Shown: in pieces, positions 34,091 through 45,856 of the stretch
How positions within the stretch are numbered: the stretch's first letter is position 1
Layout: every line of letters begins with the position of its first letter
DNA from: Hypsibius dujardini
Taxonomy: Eukaryota > Tardigrada > Eutardigrada > Parachela > Hypsibiidae
Assembly: GCA_001579985.1 (NCBI GenBank)
Contig: LRSR01012132.1
Span: 1 to 58,126, forward strand
Reading direction: 5' to 3'
DNA length: 58,126 nucleotides
Position numbers and translations under genes: made by a program
The notes under the pieces: generated by a model
What the model was told of the DNA's origin: nothing
The model's input: only the letters and a program-made list of their open reading frames with translations
Database searches by the model: none

Positions 34091-35550
34091 AACAGACCAG
34101 CAGGCAATCAGACATGTGCAGAATCATAGAGCCTGGAGGGCACCGGCAAAATATAAGATGCAGGACAGCATCAAAGCAACCTGTGACACAGACAGCAAGA
34201 GTAGTTGATAGGAAAAGCGATTGAAAGAAATCTACAATCTCTTGGGGTTTCTTCTTTGATGTCGGATTTAACGAAAACCTCACGTTGAAAATAATTTTGA
34301 TTTTATCATGGAGATTATATGGAATCAAACCTCACATATGGAACGAATGACGAATGTGAAGGTAAACTACTGTAAAAAAAACTGTAAGCCACTTCTTGAA
34401 AGTTTTTTAACTTTAATGTCAGGCACGTTCAAAGTCCTGGTCGAATTAAATCATTAAATTCTCCCCGCCTATGCATTAATCGCAATTTTAACGTTGCCAT
34501 TATTTAACATCGATTTTTATTTTAAAAGTCAAAGTTAGAAATAAAAAAGCAAGCCAAACTCAATTTCATTTCAATTAAATCTGCGCGTATTTAACGCCAA
34601 AGTTAAATCATCATAATTCAACGCAATCCTTGAAGACATATATATACATATATCCATAACAGAGGCATCATCACGCCAACACGGAACGTTAGTCCTTGTC
34701 ATTGCACCAGTACAACAAACAAACACAGTAATTGCAGAAATTTTCCCGTTGACGGTACAGTGCTACCTTTCTTTCACAGAGCCTGGGGAAATTCCTGGCC
34801 ATCCATCCGTGCGGATCGGTGTGACGAACCGCGGCAGCGCCCTTTTCAGTCTGATCCACAAAAAGCGGCATCAGCTCCACATCATCGCCATCCGGTCCGG
34901 TGACGGTCGGTCGGATCCATCCGGGAGTGGTGTGAGGGGTCCAGCCCCGTTTCATCCTGCTATTCTGGGGATGTTCGTTCCGGGTCCTATTCTGGGGACG
35001 TTCGTTCCGGGTACCACGTCTACCACCGTGCGGATCGGTGTGACGAACCGCGGCAGCGCCCTCTTCAGTCTGGTCCACAAAAAGCGGCATCAGCTCCACA
35101 TCATCGCCATCCGGTCCGGTGACGGTCGGTCGGATCCATCCGGGAGTGGTGTGAAGGGTCCAGCCCCGTTTCATCTTGCTATTCTGGGGAAGTTCGTTCC
35201 GGGTACCACGTCTACCACCAGAGTCAGGGACAGGCGAACGGCCAGCGCCATCTGCAATTCCTCCATCACCATTGCAAATCTGAAATTTCCAAATGAAAAC
35301 AAAAAACGCTTAACGGACACACGCAGACACTGCACACGAAGTGTATAGGCCCATCTGCAAAGGAAAACGTCTGGATGGAGTACGGACTGGACACTAAAAA
35401 TACTGTTCCAATTAAAGGTCACTGTTCCAATTAAAGGCCCTTAGCGGAGTCGCGTGCTGGGCTCCTCCTCCTCCTCACCTGAACTTGGGGAGAGGGGCGC
35501 GCAAACAGATCCAACGGTATGAACCTTCGCCGGTGATGGCGACGTCCCAT
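32946..35550 (-). CDS. Unrecognised protein with a 73-residue in-frame tandem duplication
   Basis: A six-exon minus-strand model with all phases agreeing: 35550-35479, 35279-34767, 33866-33761, 33618-33449, 33326-33262, 33186-32946 (388 residues). The start has good context (AAAATGG) and gives MGRRHHRRRFIPLDLF. Exon 2 contains two nearly identical copies of a unit of exactly 219 bp (73 codons), each with MKRGWT, HTTPGWIRPTV, PDGDDVELMPLFVDQTE and AAAVRHTDPHG. Exons 3-5 read RKSVRWTTTTTFSFLKMAGV, VISDTSTGVPAKGMDYWHKD, FRGWINQLRPSN and an acidic DESEREYDSGYDSEERSSDG. KSVRW fits the loose RVxF consensus for PP1 docking, which is only suggestive. The last exon is the weakest part: all three frames are open and alternative acceptors exist. 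No family is recognised. The gene lies between the TESK and Slingshot genes. Confidence 0.55.
33906..34105. repeat. (ACAG)n array
   Basis: ACAG/ACAA tetramers in the intron between exons 2 and 3 of the minus-strand gene. Confidence 0.9.
34809..35205. repeat. 219-bp tandem duplication inside a coding exon
   Basis: The segment starting GTGCGGATCGGTGTGACGAA at 34809 recurs from 35028, with a few differences over about 175 bp. The copies are linked by a shorter repeat of GTTCCGGGT motifs. The period is divisible by three, and differences are mostly silent or conservative. Confidence 0.85.
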
Positions 35551-35670
35551 TTTAATTTTAAAACGTCAACAAAGCAGGTTTAAAACTTGAAACGGATGCG
35601 GTAAGGGATGACTGGTGATGAAAGGAAGGAAGAAAAGGCAGCTGAACGTGCGCAGACTGTGCACTCACAC

Positions 35671-35855
35671 TGCGGCGTTCCGATTAACGGCGCTTCGTGG
35701 GTGGGAAACTGCGCAGCGGCGTTCCGATTAACGGCGCTTCGTGGGTGGTAAACTGCGCTGCGGCGTTCCGATTAACGGCGCTTCGTGGGTGGGGAACTGC
35801 GCTGCGGCGTTCCGATTAACGGCGCTTCGTGGGTGGGAAACTGCGCTGCGGCAGA
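35671..35855. repeat. 44-bp minisatellite, four units
   Basis: GTTCCGATTAACGGCGCTTC occurs at 35677, 35721, 35765 and 35809, exactly 44 bp apart. Each unit continues GTGGGTGG and an AACTGCGC. It lies just upstream of the start of the minus-strand gene, so it may sit in its promoter. Confidence 0.9.
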
Positions 35856-36589
35856 ACTTCAGCCTCACTTGACCGGCGCTCCTCGACGACGACGGCCGCC
35901 GAATAATGGGGAGGTCAATAATAAAATAATCAATTCGTGAATCGGGAGTACGTGAAACGATAGTGGTCATAAAATCTCGGCGCTGGAATCAAAGAAGAAG
36001 AATAGGAAACAACACAACAACAGACGAGACAGTGACAGAGAGAAAGAGAGAGAGAGAGAACGGCAAATCGCCAGGTTTGTTGTGCGATAGATAAGTGAAG
36101 TGAGTGAGGCGAGTGAGGCGAGTGAGGCGAGTGAAGGCCCCCTCCCTCCCCCCGGACTATGTAAGTGCAAATTCCGCGAAGTTCGCACTTGGCAGCGCGC
36201 CAGTTTAGCCCTTCGAAAAGCAGGACTCTCCAATCGCGAGTGATTCAGGTGAGTGAGGTCCTGCCCCCGTCGCGGAAGCGAGCAACTTAAACAGCACCAC
36301 CCATTTGGGTTCATTGCGCAGTAGAGCCCTTTACAGAAAACAATGCCTGTTTCCGCGCTTGCCTGAGACTTCGACACAGAAGAAAGAGAAAGAGAGCAAG
36401 GTTTTCTTGTAACACGGACACGTCACTGGCAGTGGGCTCCTTTCCAGAACAACCTGTGCGATAACATGGTAACATTTGCATTCCATTACTAGTAGTCCAG
36501 TACATTTGTATCGCCTTTGATTTGATGGAGGTTGGAGGTCGCTCGTCGTCGTCGTCGACGGTCTGTGCACTCCGAGCTGCGCTGGTCGA

Positions 36590-36795
36590 TTGATTGGTTG
36601 ATGGACTGATTGATTGATTGATGGACTGATTGATTGGTTGATGGACGGATTGATTGATGGACTGATTGATTGATGGACTGATTGATTGATTGATGGACTG
36701 ATTGATTGGTTGATGGACTGATTGATTGATGGACTGATTGATTGATGGACTGATTGATTGATTGATGGACTGATTGATTGATTGATGGACTGATT
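36590..36795. repeat. GATTGATTGATGGACT minisatellite
   Basis: Units of 12-20 bp built of GATT tetramers separated by GATGGACT. Open in translation as Ile-Asn-Gln-Ser on the minus strand, which is an artefact. Confidence 0.85.
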
Positions 36796-37240
36796 AATTG
36801 CTTCTGTATCTCGTACCGTAATTATCTCATCTTGGTGGGCAGAGACGTAACCGCGTAAAGAGATTCCGGAGATGATTCCACAACTGATTCCAATACTGCA
36901 ACCGATCAATTTTGAATTTTTCAGTAAATAAATTTGCGGTACGGCAACAATAAGTGTAATTCAGTAGGAGGAAGTATGATAAGAAACAAACGCCCAATGG
37001 GACCTAGTCCTACTGGATTGCGGTACCACAACCAGGGCTGCTTTTTTAGCACTGATATTAATATTGTTGATATTTTTTTCAATAAAGACAGCTTCATAAA
37101 CTTTTTGGCAGCTTTATTAGTTGTCTTTTATCTAATATTGAAAATATTAGATTAAAATATCAGAGGATTCAGGGCGAAATATACTACAGTAAATAGTCGG
37201 TAAAACAGGGCTGACCCTGGCCGCAATTGTCTATTTTTAG

Positions 37241-37361
37241 TAAAAGTCCTGCATACGTCACAGGCGCGTTTGAACACGTTTGCGCCATAACGAAACTGTT
37301 CCGAGACAAGGCACGGAATAGAAACGCGCCTGTGCCGTACGCAAAATATCAGGACTTACTG
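37241..37361. mobile_element. Inverted-repeat element
   Basis: TAAAAGTCCTGCATACGTCA and CAGGCGCGTTT at the left pair with AAACGCGCCTG, GCCGTACG and ATCAGGACTTACTGTA at the right. About 35-bp imperfect arms. Confidence 0.65.
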
Positions 37362-39127
37362 TAAACTAAAACCGTTCGAATCTCACGACCTCCACTGTAG
37401 CGCAATAGACCTATTTTTAATTAACTAAAAATTGCGGAGCTGCAGTCTTAAATTTTAATTTCGATCCTGTTATTGCGGAATTGCGCGGGAGTTGCGTTAC
37501 GCCTCCATTGACGACGTCAGTGGCTGTTGTTCCGACTTCCGAGTGGTTGATTGATCAGTTCGGGCTAGTTTCCTTGCTGTGGTCAAGCATCGATGGAAAA
37601 ATATGTTTAAATCAAGCAATCATTCGACTAATTGCGTATGCAAAACCATGACTCACGCAATTCCACTGGATCAGTACCAGGAATTCCAATTCCAATTAGT
37701 CAAATGGAATTCCACTCATGTTGGTTTGTTTTCCTTTTTCAACTTCACGCACACATCTCCATTGAAAGTCTCTCGCGCAATCGTCAGCAAAGCCATCGAT
37801 TATCGTCACCCCAAAAAACAACAAACTTGGCATAATTCTAATCTGTCCTTTTCCGCTTCTCAATTCAAAAAAACTTTCCCCCCCTACATGAATATTCATC
37901 CGTTCAGCGCGGTACAAAGTATACATATACCTACCAACTAAGTAAGTGCCACTTGATCAGCTTCTTATTGGACCTTCATTCACACTCTGTATTCACTCTT
38001 CAGTGCGTTTTCCTCTCCTTTGTCAGCTGCTTGCGCCAGCACTGCATGCGACCCTGGGTCCATTTTAATTTTTGCATATTTTTGCAGCTCTTCTCCGCCC
38101 CCTACGCGGGGTCCAGTGCGAGGAAACGAGGTGCTTTCCGACTTATTCAAACTCTTTTCCGCTGTCCCCTTAATAGGACATGGACATATTTGGGCCTTGA
38201 GAATTTTTCTTCAGCGGATCGATTGATTGTTGATTCGCATCTTGATTTATTTGGCTCGACTAGTGAGCGCACTGCCGTTTTGGTTGTGCATCCCTCCGAA
38301 ATCGGGTGGTGGATTTTCAACTCACAACGGAATGTGTGATATTTTATCGGCTGGCTTCCGGGTGAACGGATCGCATCTTTGCATTCGAAGCTGAAGGAGA
38401 CGAGAGTTTTGACGGCCCATTGGACGTCTTCAACAAATCCGCTATTTATCAAGTCGAATTGAACGCTGACTGGGTATTTCATGAGAAGTTCGGCTTTGAA
38501 ATGAGTTTTTGCGGTGTTTTTGTGCTGGTGGATCGAATGCAAACCGCCGTATTTGGAAGCGAGCGCGCTGGGAAGGAGATTTGATTGTTGATTGGATATC
38601 TTTCCCGAGTGTGGCGCGCCCAGTCGATTAATGATCCCGTTTGTGTGCCAATCGGTAAAAAAACAGCACAATTAATTTGGAGGAAGATTATCGAACTACT
38701 TCACTGCTGGTTGGGCGGACGGAGCGCGGTGATTGTAGTGGGAATTCGGGGTCAGAAGAGGAATTGATAGTTTCTGCTGCTGTTCAGTCTCCTGAGTCAT
38801 CATCCGTATCTTGTTGTTGCGTATATCTCATCAGAAATTCCAGGTCGGCTATGTTGTGCGAGTAGAATTCTGAATTTATCATCTGCGGAGGCCAGATGGT
38901 CGAGGACGGCCGAATTTTCCATTGAACCGTCAGATTATCTACTTGGAAGTGGTTGATTGCTTGATGAGCTATTTTCAGTTTGTGTCACCTTGAGGATTAA
39001 ATTTGTTTCTTTGCTGGGATTCCTATCACCACCTGGAACTGCAGTATGGATTGGAGAGGGAATTTCTGATATTTACTGCTTGCCGTAGTTGATTGGTTGG
39101 TGTGGTGCGCAGAAACGGGAGAGGACA

Positions 39128-41880
39128 ATGTCACAAATCAGTGTCCACAATGAGACCGCCATGGCGACGATCCATTCGTCGCATCCCTCGGGCGGAACCG
39201 AAGCGATGCGGCATTTGGCGGCAGTATTGAGACTTTTACGCTGTCAGGATCAGTTGAAAATGGTAGGTGACTGGTCAAATTTGAAATGTGCTTCTAGTTC
39301 GGCAGCCATGGATGCCACTTGGATGGCGACGTGAATCTCTGTTGGCGTTGTCGATTGATTGATTGATTGATTACCGATTTGTTTTTTATGAATCTCTGTT
39401 GGCGTTGTTATTCGATTGATTGATTGATTAGTTTGTGTTTGGTACATTCCTTCGTTAATTTTCTTTCATCCGCGTATTGTGTTGATGGCATTGGATGGAA
39501 ATGAAGTTCATGTCTGGATTGAAAATACTCCAATTATTTAAATAAATGATTATAACTGGAAATTAGTTGAAAATGATGTTTTAGTTTACAAGTTAGTCGA
39601 AATTAACGGAAACATTTAATTTCTTTTTGGGTTCCCCTTCAAATTACTACTACCCTTACTGCGAAGACTTTACTTTAAAGTTTTTCAGCAGCTTAATAGC
39701 CATAAAACTGAAAATTCATTAGGTTTTAGTTTTAACTTCTTTTTTATCTTTAGTTGTCTACTTTTGCAGTTTTGGCATCCTAGTACATTAATTGATCTAT
39801 AGGTTGATTGATTGAGCTCCCAGATGCATTTCATTTTTGCTTACACGTACTGATTTATTTATCTCTTATGTTCTAACTGATGCCTTCTAGTAAGATTGCA
39901 GTTCTGTTTTTTGTTTTACACGCAGCTTTGCCGATTGAACTTACTTGTCAATTTCCCCCCGTTTTTCAGATGGTCCGACTGGAACCGTTCATCGCGTCGC
40001 TAGCATGGGAGGCCAACCGCACGCGCTACCTTGCCGTGGTGTCAACACGCTGCCCCACCGATTACCGCACCACCGGATCTCAAAATGAAGCCTCACGAGG
40101 AGGCGCATTCGTCTGCGAGTCGTCTAGCAGTAGCAGCACTTCCTCCAAAGACCAGCCGCCGGAAGAAGTCTGCATTTTGGGGATCGATGTGACCGGGCCG
40201 GTGAATCCCCGACCGCCGATGACAATCCCGCATGATGGTGTTGTTCCCGGTGAAGAAACAACCGCCGCCGCCGCCGCCGCCTCTGTCCTGGCCTCGAGCG
40301 CCTCCGCTCCGGCTGTTCCGCAAAAAGCTCAGCGCTCACACTCCACGGTGTCGCCTGATCATCATCAGAGTTCGGTTGGCTCGAGGATCGCGTCCCGGGC
40401 ACGCAAGTTCCTCACGCTGCCCAAGCAGAAGAACCAAATGAAGCCGGTCAGTCCGGCGCCGAGGCTGGCCAAGCGGCCGTCCATCTCGTCGAGTGTCACG
40501 GTGAAGCTGGGCGATCTGCCGCGGGACACGGAGGAGGACAGCGACGGGACGGTGCATATTGGCCTGGTGTTGCCGATTTGGGCCGATTCGAAGATTTCCT
40601 TGGATGGTGACGGGTGAGTAGCGTCTTATGCAGTCTAAACATGACAACGTGAAAACATGATAACGTTGTTGGTCATCTGATTGATTCACTGACTGGATTT
40701 CTTCCGGGATTCCATTATATGTGTCACACAGAATGTGTGTCTGTCTTGTTTATCTATCCGGCTTGTTACCAACTCGATCTACCACGTTTGCCTACGTATT
40801 GGTGGCGTCAAATCACATCAGATGGGTGGTCTGTTTTGACGTAAAATCACTTTGATGGGAAAGTTTTAACCGGATTGAAAGCTAAATATTGGGATTATTT
40901 CAACAGCATCTGATATTATTCACTACTTGTGAAATAATTTATTGTTTGTGTTAAGCGTTTCAGATCAAAATCAAACGATTTTAAGCTTAAATCAGTTTAT
41001 TTTAATTCTGATTCAAATCAAATGGGTCTTTTTGCCGTTCTCCCATACGCTTGCCCTTCCTCCTCATTTGAACGTGAGAATAGCTTCATCCTCTGCTCCA
41101 TCATCTGACCTGTCTTTTCGCGGAATTTGTCACATTCTCCGTCCTGCTTCTCTTTCTAATCACACAACTACCGAACTTCTCTACTTTTGTGACGCATTGC
41201 TAACCAGCTTGAACTTTTGCAGCGGCTTCCGCATTGAGAGTAAAGACCGCCAGCACAGTTTCAAGCCGGTCAGTGTCCAGGCAATGTGGTCCGTCCTGCA
41301 GACCCTCCTGAAGGCCAGCGAGAACGCCAAGCGTCACCACCAACTCTCACCCGCAGCCATCGGGTCTCGACACTACCACCAGTCGGTGTCTACAAACGTC
41401 CTCTCGACACTAACGTCCACCGGAACGCGGGATTCGACCTTGACTATGTCGGACACATGCCACCAGCACAGTGCGTCGACGTCCGCCGTTTCGCTGTCCA
41501 CTGATCATCCCTGCTTCACCATGGGCAGCCACGGTTGGGTGGTGTACTACTCGACTCGAATAGATTCGCAGTGGGTGAAGGAGTGGCACCTGAATTTGGA
41601 TGACTTCCAGCATTTCACCAACGATGTGGATGGGGCTTCATCCGCAAGACGGCCGCTGAGTCCCCACATGTCAACACACCGTCAGCAGACCTACTCGGCA
41701 ACGGAGACCAAGATCCGGCAGAACCTCCGCGAGGTCATGATGAAGCTTGATCTTGAGCAGGTAACGGATAGTTTTCACGGCGATCAAACAATGATGTCGA
41801 GAAACGGACATGGATTTCAGTCAGACTGTCTCAGGCAGACAGGCAAACCGGCCGACAGACAGACAGACAGACATGCATGC

Positions 41881-41919
<39 letters not shown>

Positions 41920-43835
41920 GACAGACAGGTAAACTGCTATGCCACGAAGACAGGCACACAGACAATGGCGATAGTTACGGTATGGTGAGATGAGTTAGCA
42001 TTTGGCAACCTGTTACTTCCCTTTTTTGCGTAGGTCAACAGTAAAGAAATTCGCAAAGGAGTGGAGAACAATCTCAAGATGGATCTGAGTGCGTTCAAGT
42101 CTTTCATTGACCACGAAATTCTCGTCATCCTCGGCCAGATGGATGCTGCTTCCGAAATTTTCGACTTTTTATACCTGGGCACCGAATGGAATGCCGGCAA
42201 CATGGACGAACTGAAAGAGAAGGACATCGGTCTGGTGGTCAATGTCACGACCGAGATCAACAACTCCTTCCCGGGCAATTTCGTCTACAAGAACATCCGT
42301 GTGAACGATGTGGAAGAGGAACCAATGGTGAAGCACTGGGAGGATGCCTTTCGCTATATCTCTGAGGCGAAAAAGGAAAAGAAGCGGGTGCTGGTCCATT
42401 GCAAAATGGGAGTGAGTCGCTCCGCGTCGGTGGTGATAGCTTACGCGATGAAGGCGAACGACTGGAATTTACAGCAGGCAATGGATTTTGTGAAAAAGAG
42501 GCGGTCGGTCGTGCAGCCGAATCCCGGTTTTTTGAAGCAGCTAGAGGAGTATGAAGGAATGCTGGAAGCGAGGTAGGTGTTTTGTCCGTCGTTCAGTCTG
42601 TTTGCTCATGAAACGGTTTATTTGTCTGCTGTTTGTCTTCTTGTTTGTCTGTCTATCTGGATGTTGTCTGATTGTGTGTCTGTTTGTTTGTCTGCCTTTG
42701 TCTTTCTGTCAATCGGTGCCTCTTTGTCGGGTTGTCTGTCTGTCCGTCTGAATGTCTTACTGTTTGTCTCTCTGCTTGCCTGTCTTTCTCTTTGTCTGTG
42801 TGACTGTCTCGTTGTCTACCCATTTGCCGTTTTTGCCTGGCTGCCTGCTTAAATGGACATCTTGCCTAACACATGTTTGTCGATGTCTGTCTGTCTGTCG
42901 GCATCTGTCTGTTTGATCCAGGCATTCCTCTGTCTTTCAGCAAACATCGGACCAGTTTCCAGTCCCTCTCCGGCTCCACTTTATCCCTCTGTGATACGCG
43001 GCCGTCGAAGAATTCCACCGGCATGGAACTCGACGAATTCTTGTCCTATTCTAATCTCAGCCGGTCCCAGTCGGAGTTCTGCTCGACGCCGAACCTCGCA
43101 CCGTCAGTACCTCAGCGAACCGAATCTCTGCGCCTTTCCTCGCGCCCCGCCAAGTTCTACCTGGAGAATTCGGATGATGATATGCCGGACAAGCTGCGCC
43201 ACAACACCACCACCACCACCACCACTACCACCACCACCAAGCAGCTGACGAAAAAAGGCAGCAACCGAAAAAGTCGCACCGTCAAATGGGATCCCATCGA
43301 AGAGGTGACTGTCAAAGAAGATCCGGATGACGTCTTTGGCATGTTCCGTGTTGTGGACGACACCCAGTCCGTGCCTACTTCCAGTTCCATACAACCCACT
43401 GGGTCGTCGGCCGACCTGCATGACACCTCAAGTTACTACAGTTCGAGCGATAAGAATCGGTCGGTCTCGTTGTCGGAAACCTCGTCTTCACACTCCCAGT
43501 CAGCGAGGACGTCGCAGCAGTCCACGGCGACTTCATCCATTGCCTCCGTCTCGAAGGTGAAAGTCCGACAGAACCGATCCTCCTTTTCGGCGTCCTCGGT
43601 GTTTGGGCTGCCCTCCAGCGTCCCGGCGAACGCGCCTCCGCAACCGGCGAAGGAGCAAAAATACTCCGCTGGAAGCAGTAGCAGGAGACCAGCCTCGATC
43701 CACGTCTCCTCCTATCTCAAGCCCAAAGATCCCGTACAGACGCTGGTCAAGTACTTTGACGAAATGCACACGACCCGGAGCCCGCATGCTCACGTCGTGG
43801 CGACCTCTCCAGCCATGCAGGCAGCGCATGTGTGA
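39128..43835 (+). CDS. SSH: Slingshot protein phosphatase (cofilin phosphatase)
   Basis: Five exons, 39128-39262, 39970-40613, 41223-41760, 42034-42572 and 42941-43835, with phases 0, 2, 0, 2, give 916 residues. Slingshot removes the inhibitory phosphate from cofilin Ser3 and so activates actin severing. The conserved N-terminal region is present: LRLLRCQDQLKM, IGLVLPIWADSKISLDGDG, HSFKPVSVQAMWSVLQTLLK and the WVVYY stretch. The DEK-C-like part follows (VNSKEIRKGVENNLKMDL, SFIDHEILVILGQMDAASEI). The dual-specificity phosphatase core carries YLGTEWNAGNMDEL and VHCKMGVSRSASVVIAYAMK with catalytic Cys about 562, and ends PGFLKQLEEYEGMLEA. Exon 2 adds about 120 residues of Ala/Ser/Pro-rich sequence relative to human SSH1, and the Ser-rich tail has no recognised domain. 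The start is the ATG at 39128. An in-frame ATG at 39089 and further 5' exons are possible. Intron 4 is almost entirely CTGT-like. Confidence 0.93.
41845..41930. repeat. (ACAG)n array in Slingshot intron 3
   Basis: Tetranucleotide array about 100 bp before the acceptor of exon 4. Confidence 0.9.
42590..42935. repeat. Degenerate (CTGT/TTGT)n filling Slingshot intron 4
   Basis: Nearly the whole 368-bp intron, from shortly after the donor to the acceptor, is CTGT-derived. The array itself supplies the pyrimidine tract before the exon 5 acceptor. Confidence 0.85.
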
Positions 43836-43984
43836 ACTGACGTATTTCCTTCCTTTTGGGTCGCGCCGGTTTGCTTTAATGTGCGTCCGCGGCTCCGCCC
43901 TTTAAAATGGTTTGCTGTAGATCAATTTGTATCATTGTTTCTAAACCTGGACTGCGTTTGAACAACAACATGAAATGGGTAATG

Positions 43985-44100
43985 AGAAATCAGACCGGAA
44001 TCAGCCACAACCACATGAGGAATCAGACCAGAATCAGCCACAACCACATGAGGAATCAGACCAGAATCAGCCACAACCACATGAGGAATCACACCGGACA
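43985..44100. repeat. 33-bp tandem repeat, about 3.5 units, in the Slingshot 3' region
   Basis: AATCAGACCAGAATCAGCCA followed by CAACCACATGAGG, repeated from about 43988. The period keeps one frame open, but it is beyond the Slingshot stop. Confidence 0.85.
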
Positions 44101-44384
44101 AGGGCGTGGCCATGTGTGTAAAGGAAATTTGGCCGCCTTTGGCATTCCTTTTTTTGTTTTTCAGTCAGGTTAGTTCCTGCCACCTAAAATAGACCTGTCT
44201 TGCTGGTGTGCATGTGTCACGAGTATATTTAACGAGCATGTTATAACTGAGTTCGTTATTTCATGTCAGCCCGTCAATACCGAGAGCAGAAACAGGACAA
44301 CAGCGAACGGAGGAATCATTCAGTTACACGTATTATTATTATTATTATCGCGCATTCCCACTAAAATCGAGTAAAATATATCTG

Positions 44385-44520
44385 AAGCTGCGGTATATTT
44401 CGAGGAGACGAGATAGAGGAAGCTGCGCAAATTTTTGTACACAAAGCGAGCGGCTAATATGAGAATAGATGAGAATATATCTGAAGCTGAGGTATATTTC
44501 GAGGAGACTGAGAGATAAAA
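44385..44520. repeat. Two tandem copies of a dispersed repeat
   Basis: ATATCTGAAGCTGCGGTATA with TTTCGAGGAGAC occurs at about 44380 and again at about 44470, and the first copy is the reverse complement of 32184-32260. Confidence 0.75.
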
Positions 44521-44634
44521 AGGAAGCTGTGGCTGGTGGACCAGAATCAGCCTCTTCGGTTCTCGGTCGGCGATTTGGAAGTCAGTCAGGGCCTTGATCT
44601 TGCTGTGAGTCTTCAGTGTTTGATAGACCTTCGG

Positions 44635-44813
44635 CCAGAAAAATCGGGGCGCTCGATTTGTCAAGAGGCAATTTGTTACCACAAGGCTGCAGGCTATACA
44701 AAAAGGTGCTTTGATTTCAGGCGGAAATAGTTAGCCACAAGACCACATGTCTAGTCTGCAGCCTTGTGGTAACAAATTGCCTCTTGACAAATCGAGCGCC
44801 CCGATTTTTCTGG
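44635..44813. mobile_element. Foldback element with perfect 58-bp inverted repeats
   Basis: 44635-44692 (CCAGAAAAATCGGGGCGCTC...) and 44756-44813 (...GAGCGCCCCGATTTTTCTGG) are exact reverse complements over 58 bp, around a 63-bp spacer. No coding capacity. Perfect arms suggest a recent insertion or ongoing gene conversion. Confidence 0.9.
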
Positions 44814-45255
44814 CAAGTACAAGTATAAAAGTACAAGAGAATTAGGTCGTACACCCCCTCCACCAAAGCTCCACGAGCCACTGTAAATATTTGCATATTT
44901 CGGTGTAATATATATTTAATATATAAATCTAATAGGAGACTGTATTATGTTTGAAGCAAATTTACAAACACGCATGGTCAAGATTATCTTCCTCGTTTAG
45001 GGAGAGTGGATGTCTACAGCAATGCGTTTGAATAACGGAGTGCTTATTTTGCCCCCTTTTTGGGGCCCAATAGAACCCCGGCTATTTTACCCATCCCAGG
45101 GACCCAATAGAAGTCTGGCTATTTTCCCCCTCCCTGTATACATCATCAGGGGTCCAAATCGCGCTCCTGCTATTTTACCCTTCCCATGTTGTCTGTACGT
45201 TGACCGTCCGTCCGTTGTCGGATAGGGTCAAACAACGGGCTACAGCTGAAGGGAT

Positions 45256-45402
45256 AGCGGACAGACGGACGGACGGACCGACCAACGGACCGACCAACGG
45301 ACCGACGGAAGGACCGACGGACCAACGAACGGACCAACGGACCAACGGACGGACAGACGGACCAACGGACCGACAGACAGACGGACGGACCGACGGACGG
45401 AG
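45256..45402. repeat. (GGAC/CGGACCAA)n array
   Basis: CGGA and ACCAACGG tetramer and octamer units. It is flanked on both sides by loosely inverted sequences containing AATAG and CCCCGGCTATT. Confidence 0.8.
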
Positions 45403-45856
45403 AGGGGTACAATAGCCTGGGTTCTATTGGGCCTCAGGGAGAATTAGAATAGCCGGGGTGCTATTGGACCCCACACACCACAAGGGAGTAGTAAAGTAGC
45501 TGTATCCAACCATACTGGAATTGCTAAGTGGCCAGAAATGGGGCACCCACCTCCTACAGTAACACAAGAGCTGCTACTTGTACTTAACTTAAATTATTAA
45601 CGGTTTTAATCTTTGTAGATTGCAAGATTTGAAAAAAATTTAACTGTGCAAAAAATGAATGAGTCCAGAGGCAGACTACAGTGATGCCTTGGAAGTGGAG
45701 GCAGAACTTTGTTTTTGCTTGACCTGTATCTGGTGACAGACATCACAAACAGTGAAACTGTCAAGCTAAGTGGGGATTTTAATTGGTCTACAGTCTATAG
45801 CGTAGCAAGCACTGTTCGTGGGAAAACATGATTCATTCAGTCAGGTGGTCAGACAG

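Larger units (their letters stand above)
35551..39127. other. 3.6-kb region between the divergent minus-strand gene and Slingshot
   Basis: No recognised gene. Contains the 44-bp minisatellite at 35671-35855, a GAGTGAGGC decamer run at about 36098-36138, the GATT-type minisatellite at 36590-36795 and an inverted-repeat element at 37241-37361. It should also hold the promoters of both flanking genes and any 5' exons of Slingshot. Confidence 0.5.

Noticed and set aside
34689-35422. Plus-strand 199-residue ORF over the 219-bp duplication (34749-35348)
   Set aside because: The minus strand gives phase-compatible exons with good donors and acceptors. The plus frame has no splice logic, and its repeats mirror the minus-strand duplication.
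36331-36909. 192-residue minus-strand ORF of Ile-Asn-Gln-Ser repeats
   Set aside because: It is the GATTGATT minisatellite read in frame, with no other protein-like sequence.
38147-38671. 174-residue minus-strand ORF
   Set aside because: About one frame of this length is expected by chance in 58 kb. It shows no domain, no start context and no splice partners, and lies in repeat-rich sequence upstream of Slingshot.
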